64,000 nt of DNA from Parathalassolituus penaei. GTDB lineage: Bacteria; Pseudomonadota; Gammaproteobacteria; Pseudomonadales; Oceanobacteraceae. How positions within the stretch are numbered: the first letter of the stretch is position 1; every line of letters begins with the position of its first letter. Positions 8,364-20,040 of the stretch are shown here, piece by piece. Under the pieces are notes generated by a model, which saw only the letters and a list, made by a program, of their open reading frames with translations, had not been told where the DNA came from and did not search any database. The stretch covers positions 173,665 through 237,664 of the forward strand of contig NZ_JAPNOA010000018.1 in NCBI RefSeq assembly GCF_026626885.1, in the 5' to 3' direction. The position numbers and the translations under genes are program-made.

Positions 8364-9587
8364 TTATACACCCGCTTCGCGGTTATCCGCTTCGACGGCT
8401 TCGTAAATGCGATCCAGAATATCCGGAATGGCCGAAATCACCCGGTTCCAGCTCGGGATAAACGGTGTTTCCATCGGATTGTCGAGGAAGCTTTCACCAG
8501 CCCTCATGATGTTCTCGGCGAACAGTTCCACCGCCTGTTCCTCCTTGTGGCGATCCAGACTGAGACCGTTTATGCGGGCGTCGTTGTAATAGGTTTCAAT
8601 AAAATCGAGGGCAACCCGGAAATAGGTAGCCTTGATCGTGCGGAATTTTTCATTGCTGAACACCTCGCCCTGGGTCGCCAGCTTGCGGAAAATGGCTTTG
8701 CAGATATCAATGCTCATTTTTGACAGGCCAGCCGCAGCATCTTCGGCGGAAAGTGGCTGGTGTTTGTGGTCGTAGTTATCGCAAATATCGACCTGGCATA
8801 AACGACGGGTGCTGTAGTTGCGGTGCATCTCCGACAACACGCCCACTTCAAGACCCCAGTCGCTGGGGATCCGCAAGTCATTCAACACATCGACCCGCAT
8901 CGAGAATTCACCCGACAGCGGATAACGGAAGCTGTCGAGGTAATCCAGATAATCGAGCTGGCCGTGGACTTTTTTCAGTGCGCGGATCAGAGGCGTTACC
9001 AGCAGACGACTGACGCGCCCATTCAGTTTGCTGTCAGCAATACGGGCGTAATAGCCCTTGGCAAACTGATAACTGAAAGCCGGGTTGGCCACCGGATAGA
9101 TCAGGCGTGCCAGCAGGCTGCGGTCGTAGGTAACGATGTCGCAATCGTGCAGGGCGACGGCTTTGGCGCGGGCGGACGCCAGCACATAACCGTAGCAATA
9201 CCAGACGTTACGGCCTTTGCCCATTTCCTTGGGGGCAAGCCCTTGTTCTTCCAGTAACGCATCAATCTTGCGCAGGCGCGGGCCATCATTCCAGAGAATG
9301 CGGTGATGTTGGGGTAAATGCCCGAACACATGCCGGGCATGTTTGAACTGGCGCTCATCGGCCTGATCAAGGCCGATCACAATTTCATTCAGGTATGGCA
9401 CTTTGGCCACTTCGTTGATGATGTTCTCCAGGGCTGGGCCCTGGAGCTCGGAGTAGAGGGATGGCAGTACCAGTGCCATCGGGCGGACGCGAGAAAAACT
9501 CAGCAGCTCCTTTTCCATTTCCTCCAGTGATCGGTCTGTCAGGTTGTGCAGGGTGGTGACCACCCCGTTCTGATAAAAGTCAGCCAT
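8364..9587 (-). CDS. gpgS: Glucosyl-3-phosphoglycerate synthase (GT81)
   Basis: Transfers glucose from an NDP-glucose to 3-phosphoglycerate, the first step in making the compatible solute glucosylglycerate. The 407-residue protein has the GT-A nucleotide-binding region with LHDCDIVTYDR near residue 150 (the DxD metal site), then PLSGEFSMR and DWGLEVGVLSE, which are typical of GpgS/GT81 enzymes. AGGAGA just upstream supports the start. It is the last gene of a minus-strand operon after the glycerate kinase and the phosphatase. UDP-glucose from the nearby galU is a plausible donor; some GpgS enzymes prefer GDP- or ADP-glucose. Function is well supported by sequence and neighbours. Confidence 0.88.
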   Translation of the reverse strand: MADFYQNGVVTTLHNLTDRSLEEMEKELLSFSRVRPMALVLPSLYSELQGPALENIINEVAKVPYLNEIVIGLDQADERQFKHARHVFGHLPQHHRILWNDGPRLRKIDALLEEQGLAPKEMGKGRNVWYCYGYVLASARAKAVALHDCDIVTYDRSLLARLIYPVANPAFSYQFAKGYYARIADSKLNGRVSRLLVTPLIRALKKVHGQLDYLDYLDSFRYPLSGEFSMRVDVLNDLRIPSDWGLEVGVLSEMHRNYSTRRLCQVDICDNYDHKHQPLSAEDAAAGLSKMSIDICKAIFRKLATQGEVFSNEKFRTIKATYFRVALDFIETYYNDARINGLSLDRHKEEQAVELFAENIMRAGESFLDNPMETPFIPSWNRVISAIPDILDRIYEAVEADNREAGV

Positions 9588-9620
9588 GACATGTCTCCTT
9601 TCGTCTGGTCGGCGACTGGA

Positions 9621-10445
9621 TCATGATCCCGTCGATAACTGCTTCAGCAACTCCAGAATGGCGCTGTTCCAGCCAGCGGGGCCTTTGGATTTGGCGACTA
9701 CAACGTCGGGACGTTGCAGTTCCAGAGTGCCGGATTGGCCTGGGATCACAATCGGGAAGTCCGCTGCATCAAGCATGCTGCGGTCGTTTTCACCATCACC
9801 CAGAGCAGCCATCAATGGACGGTCTTGCCACAGGTGCTGGTAATACTGACGGAAGAACTCAAGGCCGCTGGCCTTGTTAGTGTCTCCCATCACGTGATAG
9901 AAGCGACCTCCTTTGGTCAGGGTCAGGCGGAATTCTGCCAGCTGGGTGCGGAAGTCCTCGATGTTGTTAACGCTGTCGGTCCACAGCATGGGCTCGGTGG
10001 CGGCACGTTTTTTTGCCAGCCAGGCGTTGTCTTCATCGAGGCCGGTAAGGGCAGCGACTTCGCTGGTGGGCATGTCGTTAAAGCCCCGAAAGCGGAAGCC
10101 GCGTTTGCGAAGAATGTGCAGGGCCTTGAGGATTTCGACGTAACTGATGCCCAGCACTTCGCTGTTGTAGCCCTGGCCATCGGCTTTCGGAATGTAGATC
10201 ACGCTGCCGTTTTCGCAGACGAAGGGATCGGTATTGTCGAGGTCGTGACGCAGCTTGATGACTTCGTCGCAGGTTTTGCTGGTATTAAAAATGACTGGGA
10301 TGCCGGTTTCCCGCAGCCGCTGCAAGGCCTGGCGCGCAGGGCGCGCCGAGTAGTCATGATGATCCAGCAAGGTGCCGTCGAGGTCGGTAATCACGACCAG
10401 GCGGGGGGTTGGTACGGTGTTGATGATGCGTGGCTGGGTCGACAT
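9621..10445 (-). CDS. gpgP: Glucosyl/mannosyl-3-phosphoglycerate phosphatase (HAD-IIB)
   Basis: A 274-residue HAD-superfamily phosphatase of the mannosyl-3-phosphoglycerate phosphatase family. It should remove phosphate from glucosyl-3-phosphoglycerate to give glucosylglycerate. HAD motif I is DLDGTLLD near residue 25, motif II is FNTSKT, and motif III is ALGDGENDRSML near the C-terminus; LTKGGRFYHVMGDTNKA is the cap region usual in this family. ATG 10445 follows GGAGAG, so it is preferred over the longer in-frame start at 10472. It lies between gpgS and the glycerate kinase on the same strand. The glucosyl rather than mannosyl preference is inferred from gpgS. Confidence 0.87.
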   Translation of the reverse strand: MSTQPRIINTVPTPRLVVITDLDGTLLDHHDYSARPARQALQRLRETGIPVIFNTSKTCDEVIKLRHDLDNTDPFVCENGSVIYIPKADGQGYNSEVLGISYVEILKALHILRKRGFRFRGFNDMPTSEVAALTGLDEDNAWLAKKRAATEPMLWTDSVNNIEDFRTQLAEFRLTLTKGGRFYHVMGDTNKASGLEFFRQYYQHLWQDRPLMAALGDGENDRSMLDAADFPIVIPGQSGTLELQRPDVVVAKSKGPAGWNSAILELLKQLSTGS

Positions 10446-10468
10446 GGTTCTCTCCAGACGGTTGCAAT

Positions 10469-11392
10469 TCATTCAATGCGCTTCACCAGGTGAAGGCTGT
10501 TCAGATCCAGTACCAGATCAGCATGCTCTTTCAGGTCCCGCAGGGCGTTGCAGGTTAGCCGCTCGTAGTGCTGGATAAATCTCGCCAGAGCGTTGGCATC
10601 CATGCTGCGGGTCGTGGCACCGCGCCGGTTCCTGTTATTTTCGACCTCTTGCTGGCTGCGCCAGTTCAGTACTGCCTGCATTCCGGGTACGCGCATGGTG
10701 ACCAGTCGGTCAATCATGGCAAACCAGTCCCGGTAAGGACCGGCCAGCATGTCGTTGGCGCGGTGGCGCCAGCGGCCATCGGTGTCTTCCAGACGTTCCA
10801 GTTCGTTAAAAGGAGTTGCCAGTTCTTCCGCGGATACGGGTTGGCAACCCACACACCAGCCTTCAAACAGAATCAGGTCGATTGGACCAAACACCTTGTG
10901 CCAATCCTGCTCGGGTAAACGGTCATCCGAGGCCTTGTCAAAAGCGGGTAACTTGAGGATAGCACCGGGTTCGAGAGCTTTCAGGTCAGCAAAGACCTGT
11001 TTGCCCAATTCATAATCATGAGTGCCTGGCACGCCGCGCGTGACCAGCAGCGGATGGGTTTCTTGGCCCAGTCGCTGACGTTCGGCATGGGTCAGGTAGA
11101 GGTCATCTATGGATACACTGACTACGTTCCAGCCCAGCGCTTCCCGGTACAAACTGCACAAGGCGCGGCTGAGCGTGGACTTGCCGGAGCCTTGACCACC
11201 CTGGATGCCAATCACTGGTACGCCGCCGATTTCACGCTTCTGCTCTGCCACCCAGGTAGCGACCGGGGCCCAGACGGTTTCCCACTGTTTCATCCAGTTT
11301 TCTGGCATATCACGCAATGCTGAACGGTTGGACAGCAGTGTTTTCAGCAGGCGTTGATCCTGTTCGCGGGTTGCGGGCCACAGGGACGACAT
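10469..11392 (-). CDS. D-glycerate 3-kinase-like P-loop kinase
   Basis: A 307-residue P-loop kinase related to plant-type D-glycerate 3-kinase. Walker A is GIQGGQGSGKST near residue 63, followed by SIDDLYLTHAER and by LILFEGWCVGCQ. It would phosphorylate glycerate to 3-phosphoglycerate, which is both the product of recycling by the phosphorylase and the acceptor used by GpgS. The start at 11392 follows GGAGG at a 6-bp distance; a longer start at 11419 is less likely. It is the first gene of the kinase-phosphatase-synthase operon, separated from gpgP by 23 bp. Confidence 0.82.
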   Translation of the reverse strand: MSSLWPATREQDQRLLKTLLSNRSALRDMPENWMKQWETVWAPVATWVAEQKREIGGVPVIGIQGGQGSGKSTLSRALCSLYREALGWNVVSVSIDDLYLTHAERQRLGQETHPLLVTRGVPGTHDYELGKQVFADLKALEPGAILKLPAFDKASDDRLPEQDWHKVFGPIDLILFEGWCVGCQPVSAEELATPFNELERLEDTDGRWRHRANDMLAGPYRDWFAMIDRLVTMRVPGMQAVLNWRSQQEVENNRNRRGATTRSMDANALARFIQHYERLTCNALRDLKEHADLVLDLNSLHLVKRIE

Positions 11393-11698
11393 GGGAAGCC
11401 TCCGGTTTGTCGAGTTCATGACAATTTCATTGCTTCAAGGGTTATAAAGCACTATGCGTGCCAGATAAATAGGTATATCGGCTACAATCCATCCGCCAAA
11501 ATGCCACAGAATGAGACATATCAGTATGTCCGGGGGCATGGTTGGCGATACTAAGGTGGTCCTTGTAGCGCATTTGTAACCTCGGTTAGAGTGCGCCCAT
11601 TTGGGGATTGTTGCCAGATTTTGGTGCAAATTCGAGCATTTGTGTGTGCCAGTGTCGGCACATGGTCGTCCGTTTTAAATTGATTGGGAGACGTCATT

Positions 11699-12538
11699 GT
11701 GAGCAGGGTTGCGTATCAGGGTTCCGCCGGTGCGTATTCGCATCTGGCCTGTAGTCAGGTCTTTCCGGACTGGGAGGCGGTGCCTTGTGAAGACTTTCAG
11801 AGCGCTCTGGAGATGGTTAGTAATGGTCAGGCTGCACGTGCCATGATTCCGCTGGAGAACTCTACTGCAGGTCGAGTTGAGGAAATTTACCGGATTATTC
11901 CTCGCACACGCCTGTTTGTGATTGGCGAGCATTTTGAGCCGGTGAACCATTGTCTGTTGGCACTGCCGGGCGTCAAGTTGACCGACATCGAAGAAGTGGC
12001 ATCCCATCCGCAAGCATTGGCGCAGTGTCATCAGCGAATTGTCAATCTGGGCATGAAACCACTGGCGACCATGGATACCGCCGAAGAAGCGCGGCAGTTG
12101 TCGGTCAGCAACAATCGTCATCGCGGTGCCATTGCGTCAGCGCTGGCGGCACGTTTGTACGGGCTGGATGTGGTGCATGAGAACTTTCAGGATGTAATGG
12201 GGAATACCACGCGTTTCCTGGTGTTTGCTCGTGAGCTGATGCATCAGCAGCGCGATCCGGAGTTGTCGTATGTGACCAGTCTGCTGTTTACCGTACGCAA
12301 CATTCCAGCGGCGCTGTACAAGGCGCTGGGTGGCTTTGCCACCAACGGAATCAACCTGCTGAAACTGGAAAGTTATATGGATGGTTCAAGCATGGAAGCC
12401 AGTGTGTTCCATGTTGATATTGCGGCACATCCGCAAGACCCTCGTATGTTGTACGCCATGGAAGAATTGGCTCACTTCGCGCGCGACATTCGTATTCTGG
12501 GTTGTTACCCGGCCCACGATTATCGCTCCCGCCTGTAA
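11699..12538 (+). CDS. pheA: Prephenate dehydratase
   Basis: Converts prephenate to phenylpyruvate in phenylalanine biosynthesis. The 279-residue monofunctional enzyme starts RVAYQGSAGAYSH, has PLENSTAG, and carries the catalytic-site block NTTRFLVF near residue 175. A C-terminal ACT domain (TSLLFTVRNIPAAL to LLKLESYM) is the expected phenylalanine sensor. No chorismate mutase domain is present. GTG 11699 with GGGAG at 11686-11690 is preferred to the upstream TTG 11684. It is divergent from the glycerate kinase, and the 306 bp between them hold no gene that I can support. Confidence 0.92.
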   Translation: MSRVAYQGSAGAYSHLACSQVFPDWEAVPCEDFQSALEMVSNGQAARAMIPLENSTAGRVEEIYRIIPRTRLFVIGEHFEPVNHCLLALPGVKLTDIEEVASHPQALAQCHQRIVNLGMKPLATMDTAEEARQLSVSNNRHRGAIASALAARLYGLDVVHENFQDVMGNTTRFLVFARELMHQQRDPELSYVTSLLFTVRNIPAALYKALGGFATNGINLLKLESYMDGSSMEASVFHVDIAAHPQDPRMLYAMEELAHFARDIRILGCYPAHDYRSRL

Positions 12539-12543
12539 GCGGT

Positions 12544-12574
12544 GGTGTTTGAGCCCGCTCAGGGCTCAAACACC
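12544..12574. terminator. Strong bidirectional hairpin between convergent genes
   Basis: A perfect 13-bp stem, GGTGTTTGAGCCC against GGGCTCAAACACC, with a 5-base loop. It begins 6 bp after the pheA stop and overlaps the last codons of the convergent PAS protein. AAA/TTT runs inside the arms could serve on either strand, but there is no long T-tract. Confidence 0.6.
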
Positions 12575-13596
12575 TGGTTGCAATCCAGCCCCTGATGACG
12601 TGCCTGTAACAGAGCCTCTTCGGCCGCCAGCTGCCAGTCTTCGCCACTTTCGAATTCATCAATGTAGGGTGCAATGCCAATACTGACGCTGTAGTGGTCG
12701 CCCAGACGTTTGATGGCCTTGCGTACCCGTTCGGCAAAAAAGCGGGCATCTCCGGCGTCACTGTTATCCAGCAGGGCGAATAACAGATCATCGCAGTGAT
12801 AGGCGGTGTCGGACTGTCGCAGGCTACGGTTAAATAGCGCTAGCAGGCTTTCGTCATAGTGACTACTGTTGTTGTCAATCTGCAGGCAGACCAGACATCC
12901 CGGTTGTTCTGATCGTGCACAACGGGCCAGCTGACGATTGAGTGTGTCATCCCAGCTGTGACGATCCCGAACTATGACGGCCGATTCAATGGTTTCGGTG
13001 GCTTGTGGTTTGATCTGGTGAGCTGTTATGTCTGGTGCTGCTGGCTCTGGTTTGTTTGTCACCTCAAGGGCGGAAGCGGCGGGGATGGCTGGTGCAATAA
13101 TACTGGCACTGCACGATGGTGTGTCCCGTCCTGGCTGGATCGCTGCCAACTGTAATTCGTGGTCTCGGCGGTTGATGGCAATATCGGTCACGTCGTAAAT
13201 AATCACGCAGATATGGTCGATGCTGCGCGAAATGGACTCCAGCGGAATAATCGCGGTGTTCTGGTACATGAAGGTCGCACGGCCAGTGATGGGCCGGTAG
13301 TTCTTGAAATGGAACAGGTAAGGGCGCTGTTCCCAGATTGTGAACGTACGGGTTTTCAACTGGAACACCGGTTGGCATTTTTCGCGAAACCAGGTTTCCG
13401 GAATATCCGGAAACAGTTTGAACAGGTTTTCACCTTTGGCCACTTGTGGGCTGAGGCCGCTGTGACTTTCCATAAAACCGTTCCAGAGCTGGATCCGGTA
13501 TTCGCTGTCCATAACGACCAGTCCCACATCAATATTTTGCAGGATGTCCATCAGCCAATGGATGTCGCCCAGTTCAATGTTGCCCTGATTGCTCAT
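12559..13596 (-). CDS. PAS domain protein with degenerate GGDEF domain
   Basis: A 345-residue cytoplasmic signalling protein. Residues from about 10 to 130 form a PAS domain (WLMDILQNIDVGLVVMD, then YRIQLWNGFMESHSGLSP). A proline- and alanine-rich linker follows to about 215, and the C-terminus looks like a GGDEF domain ending SVSIGIAPY. The signature itself is lost: where GGDEF should be, the sequence reads YHCDDLLFALL, so diguanylate cyclase activity is unlikely. It is the third gene of a CheY-CheC operon, 9 bp after cheC, which suggests it senses a signal for, or relays output from, that pair. The exact role is unknown. Confidence 0.75.
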   Translation of the reverse strand: MSNQGNIELGDIHWLMDILQNIDVGLVVMDSEYRIQLWNGFMESHSGLSPQVAKGENLFKLFPDIPETWFREKCQPVFQLKTRTFTIWEQRPYLFHFKNYRPITGRATFMYQNTAIIPLESISRSIDHICVIIYDVTDIAINRRDHELQLAAIQPGRDTPSCSASIIAPAIPAASALEVTNKPEPAAPDITAHQIKPQATETIESAVIVRDRHSWDDTLNRQLARCARSEQPGCLVCLQIDNNSSHYDESLLALFNRSLRQSDTAYHCDDLLFALLDNSDAGDARFFAERVRKAIKRLGDHYSVSIGIAPYIDEFESGEDWQLAAEEALLQARHQGLDCNQVFEP

Positions 13597-13605
13597 GGAG
13601 TTACC

Positions 13606-14226
13606 TTAATCCAGCAGGTAGTCGATTTTCTGGTTGAGACGTAACACCGAATCTTCGGTAAACAGCAACAGCAGGTCGCAGTCGACGTTAACCGATTCCA
13701 TGGTGTAGTGAATCTCGATCGCCAGGGTTTTGGTCCAGAGTTCGTTACCGGCCTTGAGAATATCCCGGACATTGCAGTGCTGACCCAGCACGACCGGGTG
13801 GCCCTGGTTAAAGTGAACTTCCAGCTGCTCACCGATGCCCTGAATGCAGGCACCGATCAGCAGGGAGCTGACATCCATCAGCAGCTCCAGCTGGCCGTTG
13901 TGGGTGAGGTCCTGTTCGCGCCGGGTCAGGCGCGCCAGGTCCTTGAAACTGGTGTCGTTGAAGACCAGCAAGGCTTCACCGGCAATGCCTGAGCCAATAA
14001 AGCCCTGACACACGGCGGATACCGAGCTGTCTTCACCATAACCTTCGAGAGCCATGCGCAGGTCGCTGCTTTCAATCAGGTTGACTCGTGGGATCGGCAG
14101 AACGACGTATTCGCCCAGCAAACGTGCCAGACGATCAGCCGCCTGGCCCATGGCAACGTTGGTCAGCTCCTGATAACAGTCGCGCTGATCATCGCTCAGG
14201 GTGACGGTGGGGGATGCTGTATTCAT
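13606..14226 (-). CDS. CheC-family protein
   Basis: A 206-residue protein resembling chemotaxis CheC/CheX phosphatases, which dephosphorylate CheY. The N-terminal half has ELTNVAMGQAADRLARLL, close to the helix with the ExxNxxxG-type active site, and a second copy-like helix LLMDVSSLLIGACIQGIG follows near residue 115. A one-base gap separates it from the upstream CheY-like gene, implying translational coupling. No other chemotaxis gene is in the window. Phosphatase activity on the adjacent receiver is inference. Confidence 0.75.
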   Translation of the reverse strand: MNTASPTVTLSDDQRDCYQELTNVAMGQAADRLARLLGEYVVLPIPRVNLIESSDLRMALEGYGEDSSVSAVCQGFIGSGIAGEALLVFNDTSFKDLARLTRREQDLTHNGQLELLMDVSSLLIGACIQGIGEQLEVHFNQGHPVVLGQHCNVRDILKAGNELWTKTLAIEIHYTMESVNVDCDLLLLFTEDSVLRLNQKIDYLLD

Positions 14227-14227
14227 A

Positions 14228-14602
14228 TCAGGCTCGTACCATGATGCCGTAGTCAGTAAGAACCGCGCGGGCCTTGTCGGCGTCGATCGGTTTCTTGATA
14301 AACGCCATTGCCCCCAGTGCCATCACACGCTGCTGGGCGTCTGGCTGGATATCACCGGATACCACAATCACCATGGCTGGCAGGTCTTCCTTGCGAATGG
14401 CTTCCAGCACCCCGTATCCGTCCATATTGGGCATGGTCAGATCGAGGAAAACCACCTCGCCTTTGCCTTCCCGGATTGCCTGCACACCTTCGACACCGTC
14501 GCCGGCGAAGTGCACCGTGACCTCCCATTCCGGAGGAATTGCACGCGCCATTTGTTTGCGGGCGAAACTGGAGTCGTCGCAGATCAGTACGTTGATGGCC
14601 AT
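14228..14602 (-). CDS. CheY-like single-domain response regulator
   Basis: A 124-residue stand-alone receiver. The acidic pocket is VLICDDSSFARKQM, the phosphoacceptor Asp lies in VVFLDLTMPNMDGYGV at about 54, the switch Ser is in VIVVSGD, and the conserved Lys is in FIKKPID. There is no output domain. It heads the receiver-CheC-PAS operon, and the neighbouring CheC-like gene starts one base after its stop. It probably acts through protein contacts, as CheY does, but the partner is not visible here. Confidence 0.85.
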   Translation of the reverse strand: MAINVLICDDSSFARKQMARAIPPEWEVTVHFAGDGVEGVQAIREGKGEVVFLDLTMPNMDGYGVLEAIRKEDLPAMVIVVSGDIQPDAQQRVMALGAMAFIKKPIDADKARAVLTDYGIMVRA

Positions 14603-14771
14603 AATCCTGAATGGGTCCGTCAGATAAAGGTTGATTAAGTAATAGTTGTTGATTGCTGTACCGGCAAATACACACGACTAATTTCTGACACAAAAACCGC
14701 AAACTGACCTTTGTGTGGCGATTTTATTCTTGTATAAAAAGAGCCTCTGTTTTTCCTATTGGTTAATAGTT

Positions 14772-15281
14772 ATGGCGGATTCACCAGAATATCGGCACGA
14801 GAAGTTCCTGCGGGCCAGTCGTTTTGTCTCGGCCCTGCCACATTGCCGGGTGTTGCAGCTCACTGTTGAAGATGTAGACGAACACGGGTTGGTATTACGC
14901 ATGCCCTGGCAGTCGGCCATTGTCGGGAATCCTGCGACCGGTGCGGTGCATGGTGGCAGTCTGACCACGCTGATGGATACCGCCTGTGGCACTGCGGTGG
15001 TGATTTCACTGCCGGGATTCGAGCTGTGCCCAACTCTGGATTTGCGGGTTGATTACATGAAATCTGCCGTTGACCAGCGCGCGCTGCTGGCGCGGGCGCG
15101 AGTGGTGCGCATCGCCAATCAGGTGGTGTTTGTGGAGGCCTTTGTTACCCGCGAAGGCGACGATGAGCCGATTGCCCGCTGTCATGCGACCTTTATGCGC
15201 ATCGGGGCGTTTATGGATGGTCATGGGCCCGCTACGGCCGAACAGAACAGTATCCAGACATCTGCCGGAGGTGATTCGTGA
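14772..15281 (+). CDS. PaaI-type hotdog thioesterase
   Basis: A 169-residue hotdog-fold protein of the PaaI/YdiI thioesterase group, expected to hydrolyse acyl- or aryl-CoA thioesters. The characteristic block is AVHGGSLTTLMDTACGTAV near residue 60, followed by LDLRVDYMKSA. ATG 14772 aligns with family starts, although its ribosome site is weak; the longer frame from 14715 adds an unlikely hydrophobic leader. The next gene overlaps it by GTGA, so the two hotdog proteins are coupled and may work as a pair. The substrate is unknown. Confidence 0.8.
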   Translation: MADSPEYRHEKFLRASRFVSALPHCRVLQLTVEDVDEHGLVLRMPWQSAIVGNPATGAVHGGSLTTLMDTACGTAVVISLPGFELCPTLDLRVDYMKSAVDQRALLARARVVRIANQVVFVEAFVTREGDDEPIARCHATFMRIGAFMDGHGPATAEQNSIQTSAGGDS

Positions 15282-15757
15282 GCAGCACCGAATTTGAACA
15301 GTTGATCCGTTCAGCTCGCCAGAATGCTGAATTTGAGGCGCTGGTGGCGGCGATTCCGTATGCCACCCTGATTGGCATTGAAGTGCAAACCATCGGTGAT
15401 GAGCTGCTGTTCCGGCTGCCGGAAAACCCCGCCAATATTGGCAATCCCATGCTGCCAGCCCTGCACGGTGGTGTGATTGGCGGGTTTATGGAAATGGCCG
15501 CATCGCTGCAATTGCTGTTGCGGGCAGAGCCGCTGTCGATGCCGAAAATGATCGATTTTTCATTGGATTATCTGCGTGCCGGACGCCATCGGGATACCTG
15601 GGCCGAGTGTAAGGTCTGGCGTCAGGGCGCGCGGGTCGCCAATGTGGCCATAACGGCCTGGCAATCCAGTCGCGACAATCCGATTGCCACGGCACGGGCT
15701 CACTTTTTGTTAAAAGCGCCTACTGTGGCGCAATCGGACGAATTGCCGTCGGCGTAA
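15278..15757 (+). CDS. Second hotdog-fold thioesterase-family protein
   Basis: A 159-residue paralogue-like partner of the preceding thioesterase. It has ALHGGVIGGFMEMAASLQL in the place of the active-site helix and FSLDYLRAGRHRDTW in the strand that usually carries the DYL motif. The start GTG overlaps the upstream stop by 4 bp. Tandem hotdog genes of this kind are common in gammaproteobacteria. Whether it is catalytic or forms a mixed oligomer with its neighbour cannot be told. Confidence 0.78.
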   Translation: MSSTEFEQLIRSARQNAEFEALVAAIPYATLIGIEVQTIGDELLFRLPENPANIGNPMLPALHGGVIGGFMEMAASLQLLLRAEPLSMPKMIDFSLDYLRAGRHRDTWAECKVWRQGARVANVAITAWQSSRDNPIATARAHFLLKAPTVAQSDELPSA

Positions 15758-15780
15758 ATCCGGTTTAATCTTCGCGCTCA

Positions 15781-15870
15781 TTCTGTCGGGGTGCCTCATT
15801 CAAGAGGCTGAGATCGCAATCGCGGGTCCCGTTGAACCTGATCTGGTTAGTGCCAGCGTAGGGAACAGAA
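15781..15870 (+). promoter_or_regulatory. TPP riboswitch (THI element)
   Basis: Closing stem TTCTGT (15781-15786) with ACAGAA (15865-15870), GGGGTGCC next to it, the core GGCTGAGA near 15807, and CTGATCTGGTTAGTGCCAG near 15838, followed by CGTAGGGA. This is the full thi-box consensus. It lies about 120 bp upstream of thiC, so thiamine pyrophosphate should repress the thiC-thiO-thiS-thiG-thiDE operon. The expression platform in 15871-15991 shows no clear T-tract terminator, so control may be translational. Confidence 0.95.
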
Positions 15871-15964
15871 AAGCCAGTTGCTCACACCCCAGGTGTAATC
15901 CCTTGCGGCTGGTCCATCCGGTGACTCTCACCTGATCTTTTCTTTCTTGATGCTGCCTGCCTGA

Positions 15965-18961
<2,997 letters not shown>

Positions 18962-18965
<4 letters not shown>

Positions 18966-19192
18966 GTCTGGTGTGCTGGATTAATGGCGAACAGCGCCAG
19001 TTGGATCTGAATGATGGCGCCAGTGTACGTACCGTGCTGGAAGCGGAAGGGTATCTGCAGGCCGGTGTTGTCCCGCGCGCCCGTATTATTGTTGCCCGCA
19101 ATGAACAGCTGGTGCCGCAGGCCCTTTGGGCCAATGAAGCCGTCAGCAGCAATGACCGTATCGATGTGGTTGGAGCCGTAACCGGAGGTTAG
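18962..19192 (+). CDS. thiS: Sulfur carrier protein ThiS
   Basis: A 76-residue ubiquitin-like sulfur carrier. The C-terminus ends GAVTGG; the Gly-Gly tail is the site that is adenylated and converted to thiocarboxylate. It overlaps thiO by 4 bp and is 5 bp from thiG. The activating enzyme ThiF (or MoeB) is not in the window and must be encoded elsewhere. Confidence 0.92.
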
Positions 19193-19197
19193 CTCGA

Positions 19198-20040
19198 ATG
19201 ATGATGTCGGATGTTTATCGAAATGATGCTCTGGTCATTGCCGGAGAGCGTATTCCCTCGCGCCTGTGGCTGGGGACTTCTCTGTACCCGTCACCGGAGA
19301 TCATGCGGCAGTCGTTGCAGGCGGCGTGGCCAGGCTTTGTGACCGCTTCGGCCCGCCGCCAGACCGCGCGCCAGTCCCAGGACAACGGCCATTGGGAATT
19401 CATTGAAGACTGGCTGCACAAAAGTGGCTCGTTGTTGCTGCCGAATACCGCCGGGTGCCACAGTGCCCGTGAAGCCATTCTGATGGCCAATATGACCCGC
19501 GAACTGTTTGATACCAGCTGGATCAAGCTGGAAGTTATCGGTGATGACTACAGTTTGCAGCCACATCCGTTTGAGCTGCTGGAAGCCGCCCGCGAGCTGG
19601 TCAGTCAGGGCTTCAAGGTGTTGCCGTACTGCACCGAAGATCTGGTGTTGTGTGAAAAATTGCTGGAAGCCGGTTGTCCGGCGGTGATGCCGTGGGGCGC
19701 GCCGATTGGCACCGGTCGTGGTTTGCAGAACATTCAGGGCCTGAAAACCCTGCGTCAGCGTTTGCCGCAGGCGGTCATGGTGATTGACGCCGGTATCGGG
19801 CGTCCGTCGCAGGCCATGCAGGCGATGGAAATGGGCTTTGATGCTGTGTTGCTGAATACCGCGGTGGCCAAGGCGGATGATCCGGTTGCCATGGCAACGG
19901 CGTTTTCCTCTGCTGTGAACGCCGGTCGTCTGGCCTGGCTGGCGGGCATGATGGCGGAGCGTGAGCAGGCATCACCCTCGACGCCGGTACCAGGATTGCC
20001 ATTCTGGCATCAGTTTGACGCCTCTGGAGAAACGGCATGA
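19198..20040 (+). CDS. thiG: Thiazole synthase
   Basis: A 280-residue TIM-barrel enzyme that builds the thiazole phosphate from deoxyxylulose-5-phosphate, dehydroglycine and ThiS-thiocarboxylate. Landmarks include LWLGTSLYPS near the N-terminus, SWIKLEVIGDD around residue 105 (the region of the Schiff-base Lys), and PWGAPIGTGRG and VIDAGIGRPSQA in the phosphate-binding end. Three ATG codons run together at 19198-19206; the first is kept because GGAGG lies 9 bp upstream. It overlaps thiDE by ATGA. Confidence 0.93.
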   Translation: MMMSDVYRNDALVIAGERIPSRLWLGTSLYPSPEIMRQSLQAAWPGFVTASARRQTARQSQDNGHWEFIEDWLHKSGSLLLPNTAGCHSAREAILMANMTRELFDTSWIKLEVIGDDYSLQPHPFELLEAARELVSQGFKVLPYCTEDLVLCEKLLEAGCPAVMPWGAPIGTGRGLQNIQGLKTLRQRLPQAVMVIDAGIGRPSQAMQAMEMGFDAVLLNTAVAKADDPVAMATAFSSAVNAGRLAWLAGMMAEREQASPSTPVPGLPFWHQFDASGETA

